64,000 nt of DNA from Anditalea andensis (GCF_000714815.1 NZ_JMIH01000039.1:1-64000), one strand, 5' to 3'; shown: positions 1 through 10,649, counted from the stretch's first letter. Translations and numbers: made by a program. Notes: generated by a model from the sequence alone, not told the origin.

Positions 1-17
1 AGCTGAACTACCACTCC
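1..17 (-). tRNA. tRNA-Asp, 5' fragment at window edge
   Basis: These 17 bases are identical to the 5' acceptor/D-arm end of the complete tRNA-Asp just downstream (positions 121-137). This is therefore the start of a second, minus-strand tRNA cut by the window edge. It is most likely another tRNA-Asp copy in tandem. The anticodon lies outside the window, so the identity is inferred. Confidence 0.75.
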
Positions 18-63
18 AATATTTTATTTGACGTTCTTCTTAATAAGAACTAAGGGTACTAAG

Positions 64-137
64 CGGAATGGACGGGACTCGAACCCGCGACCTCCTGCGT
101 GACAGGCAGGCATTCTAACCAGCTGAACTACCACTCC
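64..137 (-). tRNA. tRNA-Asp (anticodon GTC)
   Basis: Read on the minus strand, the sequence folds into a standard cloverleaf. The acceptor stem is GGAGTGG with CCATTCC (one G-U pair). The anticodon stem CCTGC/GCAGG encloses the loop CTGTCAC, giving anticodon GTC (Asp). The T-arm contains GGTTCGAGTC. The discriminator base is G. The terminal CCA is not encoded. Confidence 0.97.
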
Positions 138-376
138 GTATTATCTAATAATATCACTTTTTTATTTCCTTCTCGTTTGAAGTGATGCAAAGGTAGTATT
201 ATTATAATCCAATGCAAAACAAGTGCTGAAAAAAATGGGTGATAACATACTATTGAACTCTTTTTCAGGTCAATAATTTTCTATTTAGATATATTAAATC
301 TGATTTACCTCAATTAACAGCTGCTATATCAAACAGTCCATTATAATATCCTACAAAAATTCTTCATCATTTTGCC

Positions 377-384
377 TACCTTTG
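377..384 (+). promoter_or_regulatory. Bacteroidota -7 promoter box
   Basis: TACCTTTG matches the Bacteroidota primary-sigma -7 consensus TAnnTTTG and lies about 22 bases before the first ATG of the HipA-like gene. No convincing -33 TTTG is visible at the usual spacing. Confidence 0.5.
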
Positions 385-406
385 CCTTTGTCATAAATAA
401 ATACCC

Positions 407-1201
407 ATGAATAAAAAAATGGATCTCCGCACAGTGAATGTGCAGCGGTATATATTGCCTCTACGGGAAGGAGGCTCCCTACCCGCATTGGCAGATGCAG
501 ACGATGGGTTCAAATATGTGCTTAAATTCCGTGGTGCAGGACAAAGGGAAAAGGCATTGATTGCTGAACTTATTGGTGGTGAAATAGCCCGGATATTAGG
601 TTTTAAGGTACCGGAAATTGTTTTTGCACAACTTGATGAAGCTTTTGGCCGTTCTGAAGGAGACGAGGAAATCCAGGATCTTTTAAAAGGCAGCCAAGGA
701 CTTAATCTTGCACTACACTTTTTATCTGGAGCCATTAATTATGATCCAGTAGCCTTGGATATTCCCTCACGGCTTTCTTCTGAGATAGTTTGGCTAGATG
801 CGTTCATCACTAATGTAGACAGATCTTTCCGCAATACTAACATGTTGGTATGGAACAAAGATCTATGGCTGATAGATCATGGCGCAGCCTTTTTGTTTCA
901 TCACTCCTGGTCCAATTGGGAGAAACATGCCACCGGCCCATTTCCCATGATTAAAGATCATGTACTGCTCCCCACTGCAGGTCAACTGGATGAAGTAAAT
1001 GAGCGATTTTCAAATATCATAACGGAATCCGATATTATTGGGATCATCAATACTATACCAGAAGAATGGCTGATGGCCTCTCGCGAGATGGATACACCAG
1101 AAGAGATGAGAGCCGTGTATAAAAATTTCCTATTGACCCGATTGGCAAGTTCCAGTCAGTTTGTAAAAGAAGCAAAAAATGCAAGAGAAACACTTATATG
1201 A
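407..1201 (+). CDS. HipA-like kinase-fold protein
   Basis: The 264-residue protein resembles the stand-alone HipA-like kinase family (PF20613 type), shorter than classical HipA toxins. Visible kinase features are a lysine strand (KYVLKFRG, about residues 36-43), a catalytic-loop-like D-x4-N (VDRSFRNTN, about 137-145) and a metal-binding IDHG (about 155-158). This supports an ATP-dependent kinase fold, but the substrate is unknown. A second ATG four codons in is an alternative start. It overlaps the following DUF3037 gene by about 23 bases, so the two are almost certainly co-translated. No HipB-like DNA-binding antitoxin lies nearby. It could be a toxin-like or a housekeeping kinase. Confidence 0.8.
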   Translation: MNKKMDLRTVNVQRYILPLREGGSLPALADADDGFKYVLKFRGAGQREKALIAELIGGEIARILGFKVPEIVFAQLDEAFGRSEGDEEIQDLLKGSQGLNLALHFLSGAINYDPVALDIPSRLSSEIVWLDAFITNVDRSFRNTNMLVWNKDLWLIDHGAAFLFHHSWSNWEKHATGPFPMIKDHVLLPTAGQLDEVNERFSNIITESDIIGIINTIPEEWLMASREMDTPEEMRAVYKNFLLTRLASSSQFVKEAKNARETLI

Positions 1202-1562
1202 ATATGCCATCATCCGGGTAGTACCTAGGGTGGAGAGAGAGGAATTTATTAATGTAGGGGTCATAGTTTGCGCTGGAAAAAGCAATTATATAAAATGTAA
1301 AATCGGGCTGAATAAGCAGAAACTAGCCTCATTGGATCCTGAAGCAGATCTGGAGATATTAGAAGCACACCTAGATGCCTTTTCCAAAATATGCAGTTCA
1401 CCAGATCGTGGCGGCCCTATTTCCAAAAATGACCCGGCAGGAAGGTTCCGATGGCTCACTGCAGTGCGGAGCTCTATGATCCAAACCTCGCGACCCCATA
1501 CCGGTCTGACCGGAGATCTGGAAGGTACATTGGATAGGCTGTATCAGGAAAATGTTTTATAA
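1179..1562 (+). CDS. DUF3037 domain protein
   Basis: This 127-residue protein has the typical DUF3037 opening: YEYAIIRVVPRVEREEFINVGVIV at residues 7-30, a pattern in which a short strand is followed by an 'EEFINVGV' turn. The function of DUF3037 is not established. The family is repeatedly found next to HipA-like kinases, and here its start lies inside the kinase gene, so the two products probably act together. No signal peptide or membrane segment is visible. Assignment to the family is confident; any role as a partner or neutraliser of the kinase is inference. Confidence 0.8.
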   Translation: MQEKHLYEYAIIRVVPRVEREEFINVGVIVCAGKSNYIKCKIGLNKQKLASLDPEADLEILEAHLDAFSKICSSPDRGGPISKNDPAGRFRWLTAVRSSMIQTSRPHTGLTGDLEGTLDRLYQENVL

Positions 1563-1693
1563 CATTTAATGATGTAAGACTAAAGCCTAGATCAAACAGC
1601 ATTTAGCGCTTTTTCTATTTTTTTAAAGCTCCTGCTTCACGAGGATATACTAAGGATATAATACCAGGAATCGTTGATTACCGGCAGGTGACC

Positions 1694-1711
1694 TGTATAC
1701 ACATGTATACA
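1694..1711 (+). promoter_or_regulatory. Inverted repeat TGTATAC-N4-GTATACA
   Basis: A perfect 7-bp inverted repeat with a 4-base spacer lies about 135 bases upstream of the ABC-F gene and 130 bases after DUF3037. It has the size and symmetry of a dimeric repressor operator. No regulator is assigned. Confidence 0.3.
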
Positions 1712-1809
1712 TTTCATCTTTTTTTTTATTTCTTTTTTAAAAAGTTAAATAAATTTTTCCCTCTATAGCCTTTGTGTCTAATCTTACTATTCATTAAACA
1801 GAATTTCCT

Positions 1810-1817
1810 TATCTTTG
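1810..1817 (+). promoter_or_regulatory. Bacteroidota -7 promoter box
   Basis: TATCTTTG is a perfect TAnnTTTG match 30 bases before the ABC-F start codon, a fitting distance for a short leader. Confidence 0.6.
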
Positions 1818-1847
1818 CAGATTGTAAAAAATGCAACTTTATACTAA

Positions 1848-3467
<1,620 letters not shown>

Positions 3468-3469
3468 AA

Positions 3470-4876
3470 TTGTTAATTACAGCTGTAATCATCTATCTCC
3501 TGGTTACTGTATGTATAGGAGTATGGTCGTCAAAACTGGTCAAAAATTCAAATGACTTTGTTTTGGCGGGCAGGCAATTGCCTCTTTTTTTAAGTGCCTC
3601 TGCCCTATTCGCTACCTGGTTTGGATCTGAGACGATATTCGGAGCTTCTTCTGAATACTTAGATCATGGATTGCAGGGAGTCATAGAAGATCCGTTTGGA
3701 GGTGCACTTTGCCTGGTACTTTTCGGTATGTTTTATCTCCGTCCCATGTACCGGATGAATGTACTCACCCTAGGGGATGTATTTAAAAAGTTATATGGTA
3801 AGAAAGTAGAATTTCTGTCTTCTGTATTTATGGTACCTGCTTATTTTGGCTATGTGGCAGCACAGCTCGTAGCGTTAAGTCTTATAATGGGGGCCATAGT
3901 GGACATCCCCTTACCGGCAGGTATAATCTTAAGTGCAGTCATCGTTGTGATATACACATTTTTAGGCGGCATGTGGGCCATATCTATCACTGATTTTATA
4001 CAGACTACGCTCATTATAGTAGGTCTGGTATGGGTGAGCATCATGGTTGCACAAGAGGCAGGAGGTATTATGCCTGTCTTAGAGGCGGCCCCTGAAGGAA
4101 GTTTTCAGTTCTTTCCAGAGACAGGTTGGGATTCGTGGATAAATTATTTAGGAGCATGGATGATCCTGGGTTTGGGAAGTATTCCCAGTCAAGATATTTA
4201 CCAAAGGGTAATGTCTGCTAAGTCTGAAAAAGTGGCCGTTCAATCCACCTATCTGGCAGGAGGCTTCTATTTGAGCTTTGGTTTGCTACCATTATTTATA
4301 GCGCTGGGAGCGAGAGTATTATACCCAGAAATTTATTTAGAAAATAAGCAAATGCTTCTGCCCGAAATGGTCCTTCAGCATGGAGGACTTCCGATACAGA
4401 TATTGTTTTTCGGCGCTTTGTTATCTGCTATTATGAGCACTACAAGTTCTGGCCTATTGGCTCCTGCAGCTATCATTTCTGAAAACATTATCAGGCCGCA
4501 CTTTGGCAAAAGACTGAAAGATCAAAATTTCCTTTGGATCTTGAGGGTCAATATCATAGTGGTGGCCGTTATAGCCGTGGTGATGGCCACATGGAAAGCC
4601 AATATATATGAACTGGTCGCTGAAGCCAGTATGCTGTTATTGGTTTCACTTTTTGTACCTTTGACCGCAGGTCTATATTGGAAAAAATCCACTAAACAGG
4701 GTGCCATTATGGCCATAGTAATAGGAATGTTTTCTTACTTGATACTTAGCTTTATGGTCTTACCCATTTATCCGCATGTGATAGCTCTTGGCATCAGTGC
4801 AGGGGCCATGGTCATTGGCTCCCATTTATATCCCAATAAAACATATAAAAACTATGTATCCGAAAATATACCTTAA
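3470..4876 (+). CDS. Sodium:solute symporter family transporter
   Basis: A 468-residue integral membrane protein of the SSS/SLC5 family with about 13 hydrophobic segments. Family landmarks are the N-terminal FVLAGRQLPLFLSASALFATWFG-type stretch (residues 30-52) and the central GSIPSQDIYQRVMSAK helix-loop (about 236-251). It should use the sodium gradient to import a solute that cannot be named from sequence. The start is TTG, two bases after the ABC-F stop, and the ORF overlaps the next gene by 23 bases, so the three genes are an operon. Confidence 0.88.
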   Translation: MLITAVIIYLLVTVCIGVWSSKLVKNSNDFVLAGRQLPLFLSASALFATWFGSETIFGASSEYLDHGLQGVIEDPFGGALCLVLFGMFYLRPMYRMNVLTLGDVFKKLYGKKVEFLSSVFMVPAYFGYVAAQLVALSLIMGAIVDIPLPAGIILSAVIVVIYTFLGGMWAISITDFIQTTLIIVGLVWVSIMVAQEAGGIMPVLEAAPEGSFQFFPETGWDSWINYLGAWMILGLGSIPSQDIYQRVMSAKSEKVAVQSTYLAGGFYLSFGLLPLFIALGARVLYPEIYLENKQMLLPEMVLQHGGLPIQILFFGALLSAIMSTTSSGLLAPAAIISENIIRPHFGKRLKDQNFLWILRVNIIVVAVIAVVMATWKANIYELVAEASMLLLVSLFVPLTAGLYWKKSTKQGAIMAIVIGMFSYLILSFMVLPIYPHVIALGISAGAMVIGSHLYPNKTYKNYVSENIP

Positions 4877-6032
4877 AAAAGGTAAAGAAATATCACTAAA
4901 AAGAAGGCATCACTGGGTATTCTCAGGTGCCATTCAGGATAAACCTGAAGACCTAAATAATGGAGATCTGGTCACAGTGGTTAGTCATAAGGGAACATTT
5001 CTAGGAATAGGTCATTATCAAAATGGATCAATTATGGTTCGTATCATCAGTTTTGATGATGTAGAGATTAATGTTGATTTCTGGCATAATGTGGTCCTAC
5101 AGGCATACACTATGCGCAGACACCTAGGTCTTACAGACAATCCCCACACTAATGTATATCGTTTGGTACATGGCGAGGGGGATTTACTGCCTGGCTTGAT
5201 CATAGATTATTATAATGGTACAGCAGTCATACAAACCCACACGATCGGGATGTTCGGACATATAGGGGAAATTGCATCCGCACTAAGACATGTTTACGGG
5301 GATCTGATCAAGGCTGTCTATGATAAGAGTGCTGAAACGCTCTCCAAAAACCTGGTTGAAACAGAAAACAGGTTGATCTTTGGTACACCCCAAACCAATC
5401 TGGTGCTGGAAAATGATAGCCAATATGAGATAGATTGGGAAACGGGCCAAAAAACCGGCTTTTTTATTGATCAAAGAGAAAACAGAAAACTGTTCGGAGA
5501 GTACAGTAAAGGCAAAAAAGTCTTAAATACCTTCTGTTATTCTGGCGGCTTTTCTATAGCGGCACTAAATGAAGGTGCCAGAGAGGTACACTCTGTGGAT
5601 ATCTCAGAAAAAGCCATAGTCCTCACCGATAAAAACGTTGCGCTGAATTCCAACCACCAGGGTGTGCATAAATCTGTAGTGGCGGATGTGGTGAAGTATA
5701 TCAGGGAAATTGATTTTGATTTTGATGTAATAGTACTTGATCCACCTGCCTTTGCCAAAAATGTGAAGAGCAGGCACAATGCTGTGCAAGCTTATAAAAG
5801 ATTAAATGCAGAAGCACTCAAACATATAAAACCAGGAGGTATCTTGTTTACTTTCAGCTGCTCGCAGGTGGTGGACAAACAACTCTTTACAGCTACGGTA
5901 ACTGCATCAGCTATAGAAGTGGGAAGAAAAGTTAAAATTCTTCATTACCTCTCCCAGCCTGCTGACCATCCTATTAATATATACCATACTGAAACGGAAT
6001 ACCTAAAAGGATTGGTACTGTACGTAGAGTAA
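4854..6032 (+). CDS. Class I SAM-dependent rRNA methyltransferase, RlmI family
   Basis: The protein starts MYPKIYLKKGKE at an ATG inside the symporter gene, giving 392 residues. The N-terminal 80 residues form a PUA domain, followed by a Rossmann methyltransferase. Motif I is NTFCYSGGFSIAAL (about residues 223-236) and the catalytic motif is VLDPPAF (about 294-300). RlmI relatives methylate a cytosine C5 in 23S rRNA; the exact target here is inferred. A longer frame from upstream exists but would lack homology, so the ATG at 4854 is preferred. Confidence 0.88.
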   Translation: MYPKIYLKKGKEISLKRRHHWVFSGAIQDKPEDLNNGDLVTVVSHKGTFLGIGHYQNGSIMVRIISFDDVEINVDFWHNVVLQAYTMRRHLGLTDNPHTNVYRLVHGEGDLLPGLIIDYYNGTAVIQTHTIGMFGHIGEIASALRHVYGDLIKAVYDKSAETLSKNLVETENRLIFGTPQTNLVLENDSQYEIDWETGQKTGFFIDQRENRKLFGEYSKGKKVLNTFCYSGGFSIAALNEGAREVHSVDISEKAIVLTDKNVALNSNHQGVHKSVVADVVKYIREIDFDFDVIVLDPPAFAKNVKSRHNAVQAYKRLNAEALKHIKPGGILFTFSCSQVVDKQLFTATVTASAIEVGRKVKILHYLSQPADHPINIYHTETEYLKGLVLYVE

Positions 6033-6034
6033 AC

Positions 6035-6757
6035 TTAGGCATCTTCTTTTATAAATTTGTAGGAGGAGATGCTTACCTCTGCTTTATTTAAAGTATCCTG
6101 AAGATCATGGTCATTTTTGTAAACCCGCTTTTCTATGAGTCTTTTTTCAACTTCAAAAATAACCTTATCTTTTTGGAATATCCATGGGGCAATACTTTTA
6201 TCCTCTAAATGGGTGATATATGATTTTGACCCATCTGGTAAATATTCTAAAAAATCCTTTTCTCCCTTTACAGGAACCTCGTGCTTACAGATTCTCAAAG
6301 ATAATTCATCTGCCCACTTCAGTAGTCTATAATACATTTGTGCTGCCGCTTCGCTAAACGGCAGATGCATCTGAAGTTTGGCCTGTAGAGAGTACTGCTG
6401 TTGGATCAGTGGCTGGGCTTCTTCCAGATTGCTGTATAGTTCTACTAGATGTTTGGATACCAGCATTGCTACCCATATTGACTTGCATTCAGCAGTATTG
6501 ACTACTCGTTGAGCCTGTTTTTCATCAAACTTGAATTCGGTAAAATCTTTGGGGTACCCTTTATCATTAATGTGAAAATCACCTTCCCAATTTCTCCTGC
6601 CGTCATCATGATCGGCTATGGCTACCAGGGTTTCCAACCAATAGCTAGCAGGAGGCCGAAGTGAGGCAGCTATTTGCTCTGCTATTTTAGCAGCTAACAT
6701 GCCATGTGCGCGCTGATATATTATTTCAAAATGGTCATCTGCTATATTGACTATCAT
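6035..6757 (-). CDS. DUF3891 family protein
   Basis: A 240-residue soluble protein with the DUF3891 pattern: an N-terminal HFEIIYQRAHG segment, then LVAIADHDDGRRNWE (about residues 45-59) and a C-terminal all-helical part with WADELSLRIC (about 168-177). The conserved His/Asp residues suggest a metal-dependent HD-like fold, but no reaction is established. It converges with the methyltransferase gene, with the two stop codons only 2 bases apart and no visible terminator between them. Confidence 0.75.
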   Translation of the reverse strand: MIVNIADDHFEIIYQRAHGMLAAKIAEQIAASLRPPASYWLETLVAIADHDDGRRNWEGDFHINDKGYPKDFTEFKFDEKQAQRVVNTAECKSIWVAMLVSKHLVELYSNLEEAQPLIQQQYSLQAKLQMHLPFSEAAAQMYYRLLKWADELSLRICKHEVPVKGEKDFLEYLPDGSKSYITHLEDKSIAPWIFQKDKVIFEVEKRLIEKRVYKNDHDLQDTLNKAEVSISSYKFIKEDA

Positions 6758-6969
6758 ATGATGTAGGGTGATATAAAATTAATTCTTATCAAAAAATATG
6801 CGCAGTTTGTGAAGATGCCTAGTTTAAGACTAAATAATAAGATATGGAAAGTACAAACCATGATATGTCTATTAGTAAAACGTGGCATTAATATGATTAA
6901 AAAATTTTAATTTTTACGGATTCTTTTCCGCCATTTAAACGCAATAAATAGCCTATCATTAATAATTAA

Positions 6970-7119
6970 CTACCCTACACAAATCCTATATTCGCTGACC
7001 ACTTCACTTCTATCAGTTACTACCCTTAGTTTCCATTGAGGCCGGTCCATCCAAATCCACCATTCCATAAAAGAAGTACTCCTTACAGTGAAATCTATAA
7101 ATGAACGACAAGATTTCAT
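6970..7119 (-). CDS. Possible 49-residue small ORF
   Basis: An ATG-initiated frame (MKSCRSFIDFTVRS...) that is rich in Trp, Arg and Val and reads like coding sequence in an otherwise AT-rich gap. It has no family I recognise. It may be a real small protein or the remnant of a larger gene. The rest of the 6758-7284 interval contains only AT-rich DNA with no further structure that I can support. Confidence 0.25.
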   Translation of the reverse strand: MKSCRSFIDFTVRSTSFMEWWIWMDRPQWKLRVVTDRSEVVSEYRICVG

Positions 7120-7284
7120 ATATATGACCCATACTAATGATTACATCTGATTATCAACAACTTAACCAAGTTATGATATTTTTTATAAGAATTTCTTGAT
7201 TTTTTTATACAATAGCTATTGATTTATCGAAATTTTGGAATACTTTTGGAATATAATTTAAGCAAATGACCCTAAAAAGGGAAA

Positions 7285-7575
7285 ATGTCATTAAATAAAA
7301 TCATAGCTTTTAATATATACCCAAATATGAACCCATATCATTTTGACATTGATTTTGCTGGACCTGAGAAAGGTTTTTCTAAATCTCAGATCCTTAATTT
7401 AACTTATAAGGATATAGAAAGATTATCCATGATGGAAAATCCAGAAATATCTAATAAAGAAGAAGAAAAGAAAAAAGGACCTAATGATGGTGGTCCGAGA
7501 CCTCCAAAAGAGGAAGATTTTCCTGATAAAGACCCGTTTCCAGAGGTATCTGATCCAAACGGAAAAGACAATTAA
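7285..7575 (+). CDS. Small acidic hypothetical protein
   Basis: 96 residues. The first 50 residues are mixed hydrophobic/polar. The C-terminal half is highly charged and proline-rich (EEEKKKGPNDGGPRPPKEEDFPDKD), so it is probably disordered. No signal peptide, membrane segment or family was recognised. It stands alone between a gap and a good terminator, which supports its being a transcribed unit. Confidence 0.5.
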   Translation: MSLNKIIAFNIYPNMNPYHFDIDFAGPEKGFSKSQILNLTYKDIERLSMMENPEISNKEEEKKKGPNDGGPRPPKEEDFPDKDPFPEVSDPNGKDN

Positions 7576-7663
7576 CGATTGTAAGACTAACCACTATACA
7601 ATCTTATTTTTTGATCAATACTTCAACCTTTACCACACATGGAAAACTGTAGAAGTACTTTTT

Positions 7664-7697
7664 AAAAAAGCCTCTCTAACCAGGAGGCTTTTTTTTA
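7664..7697 (+). terminator. Rho-independent terminator
   Basis: The stem AAGCCTC/GAGGCTT with a 9-base loop is followed by a run of T. It lies 90 bases after the small acidic ORF and ends its transcript. Confidence 0.85.
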
Positions 7698-7939
7698 TTT
7701 AATATAGTATTCCCATTCTTTTAAAAGGTAATTGATAATAGATTAAAGTTGGGTTATACCTTATGGGATTAAAGAAACCGGTCATCAATTCCTTATGGTG
7801 TTATATTCCTTTTAGGAGATCAGTGATTTTTCAATAATCATATGCTTTTTTTGCTAAGAACTTATATTTACGAGTATTTCATAATATGCAGATAATGATT
7901 AATTCAGGCTTTTTATGCACATAAATTTATACTGTTCTT

Positions 7940-7947
7940 TATATTTG
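7940..7947 (+). promoter_or_regulatory. Bacteroidota -7 promoter box for lhgO
   Basis: TATATTTG is a perfect -7 match 18 bases before the ATG at 7965. It overlaps a GTG at 7947, which therefore cannot be the true start. Confidence 0.6.
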
Positions 7948-7964
7948 TGTCTACAATAATAATT

Positions 7965-9164
7965 ATGGAATTCGATATCATTATCATAGGTGGGGGAATA
8001 GTAGGTCTTGCTACTGGACTTAAAATTTTACAACAAAGAAGTGAATTAAAAGTAGCTATATTAGAAAAAGAAGGTGAGTTGGCCAAACATCAAACAGGCA
8101 ACAACAGCGGGGTCATCCATTCCGGGCTCTACTATAAACCAGAATCGCTTAAAGCTAAAAATTGTATCAAAGGATACAATGAACTGATTAACTTCTGTGA
8201 TGAAGAAAATATTCCATATGAGCTTACTGGTAAAGTGGTAGTTGCCACAAGAAAAGAACAGATCCCATTACTGGAGATATTATTATCCAGAGGCCTAAAA
8301 AATGGCTTAGAGGGAACAAGGAAAATATCGTTGGAAGAACTCAAAGCATATGAACCTCACTGCGCAGGTGTAGCAGCCCTACATGTCCCCCAAACTGGTA
8401 TAGTTGATTATAAAAGAGTGGCCCTAGCTTACGGTGAAAAATTTAAAAAACTCGGTGGAGAGATATTTTTGAATTGTGAGGTCATCGGAGGGAAAGAAAA
8501 AAATCATTCTTATTATACAAAGACTTCACAGGGGGAGTTCGTCTCTCAGCTCCTGGTTAATTGTGCTGGATTATATTCAGACAAGATAGCTGACCTAAAC
8601 AGTGAACAGGAAGGCAACATAAAGATTATTCCATTTAGAGGTGAATATTATAAATTAAGACCAGAAAAAGAATATTTGGTCAAAAATTTAATCTATCCAG
8701 TCCCAGATCCCAACTTCCCGTTTTTGGGGGTTCATTTTACCAGAATGATGAAAGGTGGTGTAGAAGCCGGACCCAATGCTGTATTAGCCTTTAAAAGAGA
8801 AGGATATAAACGATCTGATATAAATATCCGGGAACTAGCAGAATCTTTAACTTGGCCGGGTTTTCAAAAAGTAGCGGCCAAATACTGGAAGACGGGTGTT
8901 GGGGAGTTATACCGATCTTTTTCTAAATCAGCATTTACCAAAGCGCTACAGGAGCTTATACCGGAACTACAGGTACAGGATTTAATCGAGGGTGGTTCTG
9001 GCGTCAGGGCTCAGGCTTGTGACAGGAATGGTGGCTTAGTAGATGATTTTAGCATAACTGAAAATAAAATTGCCATCAATGTACTAAATGCTCCATCTCC
9101 GGCAGCCACTAGTTCATTAGCTATAGGGGGTATAGTGGCTTCCATGGCTTTAAAAAGAATATAG
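7965..9164 (+). CDS. lhgO: L-2-hydroxyglutarate oxidase (LhgO)
   Basis: This 399-residue FAD-dependent oxidoreductase opens with the dinucleotide-binding motif IIIIGGGIVGLATG and carries the LhgO-type HQTGNNSGVIHSGLYY segment (about residues 44-59). A C-terminal GGSGVRAQ closes the FAD site. It should oxidise L-2-hydroxyglutarate to 2-oxoglutarate, clearing a by-product of promiscuous dehydrogenases. The ATG at 7965 was chosen because the upstream GTG lies in the promoter box. The gene stands alone and converges with the YheT-like gene. Confidence 0.9.
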   Translation: MEFDIIIIGGGIVGLATGLKILQQRSELKVAILEKEGELAKHQTGNNSGVIHSGLYYKPESLKAKNCIKGYNELINFCDEENIPYELTGKVVVATRKEQIPLLEILLSRGLKNGLEGTRKISLEELKAYEPHCAGVAALHVPQTGIVDYKRVALAYGEKFKKLGGEIFLNCEVIGGKEKNHSYYTKTSQGEFVSQLLVNCAGLYSDKIADLNSEQEGNIKIIPFRGEYYKLRPEKEYLVKNLIYPVPDPNFPFLGVHFTRMMKGGVEAGPNAVLAFKREGYKRSDINIRELAESLTWPGFQKVAAKYWKTGVGELYRSFSKSAFTKALQELIPELQVQDLIEGGSGVRAQACDRNGGLVDDFSITENKIAINVLNAPSPAATSSLAIGGIVASMALKRI

Positions 9165-9193
9165 GAGATGATTTGAACAAGAGTCAAGTACAT

Positions 9194-10171
9194 TTACCAT
9201 ATTTGATCATCATTATTCAGAAATTCCAATAGCCTAGTTTCTGCCCAGGTATATTTCTGGCCTTTGAGTGTAAACCCTGTGTGTCCACCTCTCGCTGGCA
9301 TTTCTAAATATAAGTATTCATGATCTGCTGCAAGTGTCTTGGGATAACAGGCCTCCCCCAATAAGGGATCATTTAATGCATTTACGATAAGGGTAGGAAT
9401 AGATATGGCAGCCAGCCAGTTATCTGCGCTCACAGAGGCATAAAAATCCACAGCATCTTTAAAGCCATGAAGAGGCGCTGTAATAAGGTTATCAAATGCA
9501 TCAAAATCTTTTATTTTCTCTAATATTGTTAAATCTAAAAGATCAGGAAATTGGTTTACTTTTGAAGCCAGTTTAATTTTTAATTTGCCCAAAAAGCGTT
9601 TTTTATAAAATGCGTTAGTCCTTAGTTTCAAAGTAGCAGCACTGGAAGGCAAATTACATGGCGTGGAATAGACAGCTGCAGCTTTTATCTCTTTGGGAAT
9701 TGATAGGGCATTTTCTCCCAAATATTTTAATGTCTGAGCTCCACCCATACTGATACCACTTAAGAAAATGGAATTATAATAGTTTAATTTAAGTACATTA
9801 TCAATTACCAATTGGAGATCATCTGATGAACCGTGATGATAGAGTCTTGGGGTAGTATTCATTTCCCCACTGCAGGAGCGATTGTTCCACGCAAGTACAT
9901 CATAACCATATCTATTAAATAGCTTTACCAACCCTAAAACGTAATGTCTTTGTGAACTTCCTTCCAAGCCATGGGATATGATAAGCAGTTTGGAAAACCC
10001 CTGTCGTGACCAATCTAAATCCAAAAAATCTTCATCAGGGGTATAAATTCTTTCCCTTTCATATTTTACACCTTCTACTTTTCTGAATAAACTCGGCACT
10101 ATAGTTTCCCAATGTCCATTGAAAAGATGTGGAGGGGGACCTGAATAACTAGAATTAAGTATTATTGGCAT
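9194..10171 (-). CDS. YheT-family alpha/beta hydrolase
   Basis: A 325-residue hydrolase of the YheT/EMB8 type. It has the family's N-terminal NGHWETIVPSLFR, the oxyanion region LLIISHGLEGSS (about residues 63-74), the nucleophile elbow GISMGGAQ with catalytic Ser (about 146), an Asp in NALNDPLL and His in ARGGHTGF near the C-terminus. The triad is intact, so it should be an active esterase or acyltransferase-like enzyme. The substrate is unknown. No signal peptide. Confidence 0.85.
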   Translation of the reverse strand: MPIILNSSYSGPPPHLFNGHWETIVPSLFRKVEGVKYERERIYTPDEDFLDLDWSRQGFSKLLIISHGLEGSSQRHYVLGLVKLFNRYGYDVLAWNNRSCSGEMNTTPRLYHHGSSDDLQLVIDNVLKLNYYNSIFLSGISMGGAQTLKYLGENALSIPKEIKAAAVYSTPCNLPSSAATLKLRTNAFYKKRFLGKLKIKLASKVNQFPDLLDLTILEKIKDFDAFDNLITAPLHGFKDAVDFYASVSADNWLAAISIPTLIVNALNDPLLGEACYPKTLAADHEYLYLEMPARGGHTGFTLKGQKYTWAETRLLEFLNNDDQIW

Positions 10172-10298
10172 TGGTTATAATAAATAAACTAACAGAATGC
10201 GTTTATTTCCTTTTATATAGATTAGTGAGGTATTCGAGCAAATAAATATACCGTAAAATGCAACGGGTTTAATTAAAATTTATGGCCCTATAGATAGG

Positions 10299-10649
10299 TC
10301 ATTTATCAATTTGATTTATTTCTTCAATCAGATCTTCCACTGCTTCTATAAATTCGGTTTTGTGTCTATCTGTTTCTGGCCCTATCATATTATTTTCCCC
10401 TAATATAATTTTTCCCTCTTCTATTACTGAAGAAAGTTTTTCCAGTCCAAATAGTGAAAGCGTGGGTTTAATCTTATGCCGCGCCTGCATAATCATTTCC
10501 TCATTCTGTCCTAATATACCTTCGACATACTTATTGCGAAGGTCTATTACAGAATTTACTATAGCCTCTAAAAGTTCTATTTCAAAGTCTTTTTCACCTT
10601 CAGCCATTTCCAACACCATCTGGTAATTGATATTAGTAAGTTGTAACAT
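10299..10649 (-). CDS. Hpt-domain phosphotransfer protein
   Basis: About 116 residues forming a single helical histidine-phosphotransfer domain. It starts with the Hpt-like YQMVLEMAEGEKDFEIELLEAIV, and the phosphorylation helix is ARHKIKPTLSLFGLEKL, where His about residue 68 is the expected phosphoacceptor. The start was placed at the internal ATG (MLQLTN) because this matches domain length; an ATG 8 codons upstream also exists. It has no kinase or regulator next to it, so it is an orphan phosphorelay component that may serve hybrid kinases elsewhere. Confidence 0.7.
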   Translation of the reverse strand: MLQLTNINYQMVLEMAEGEKDFEIELLEAIVNSVIDLRNKYVEGILGQNEEMIMQARHKIKPTLSLFGLEKLSSVIEEGKIILGENNMIGPETDRHKTEFIEAVEDLIEEINQIDK

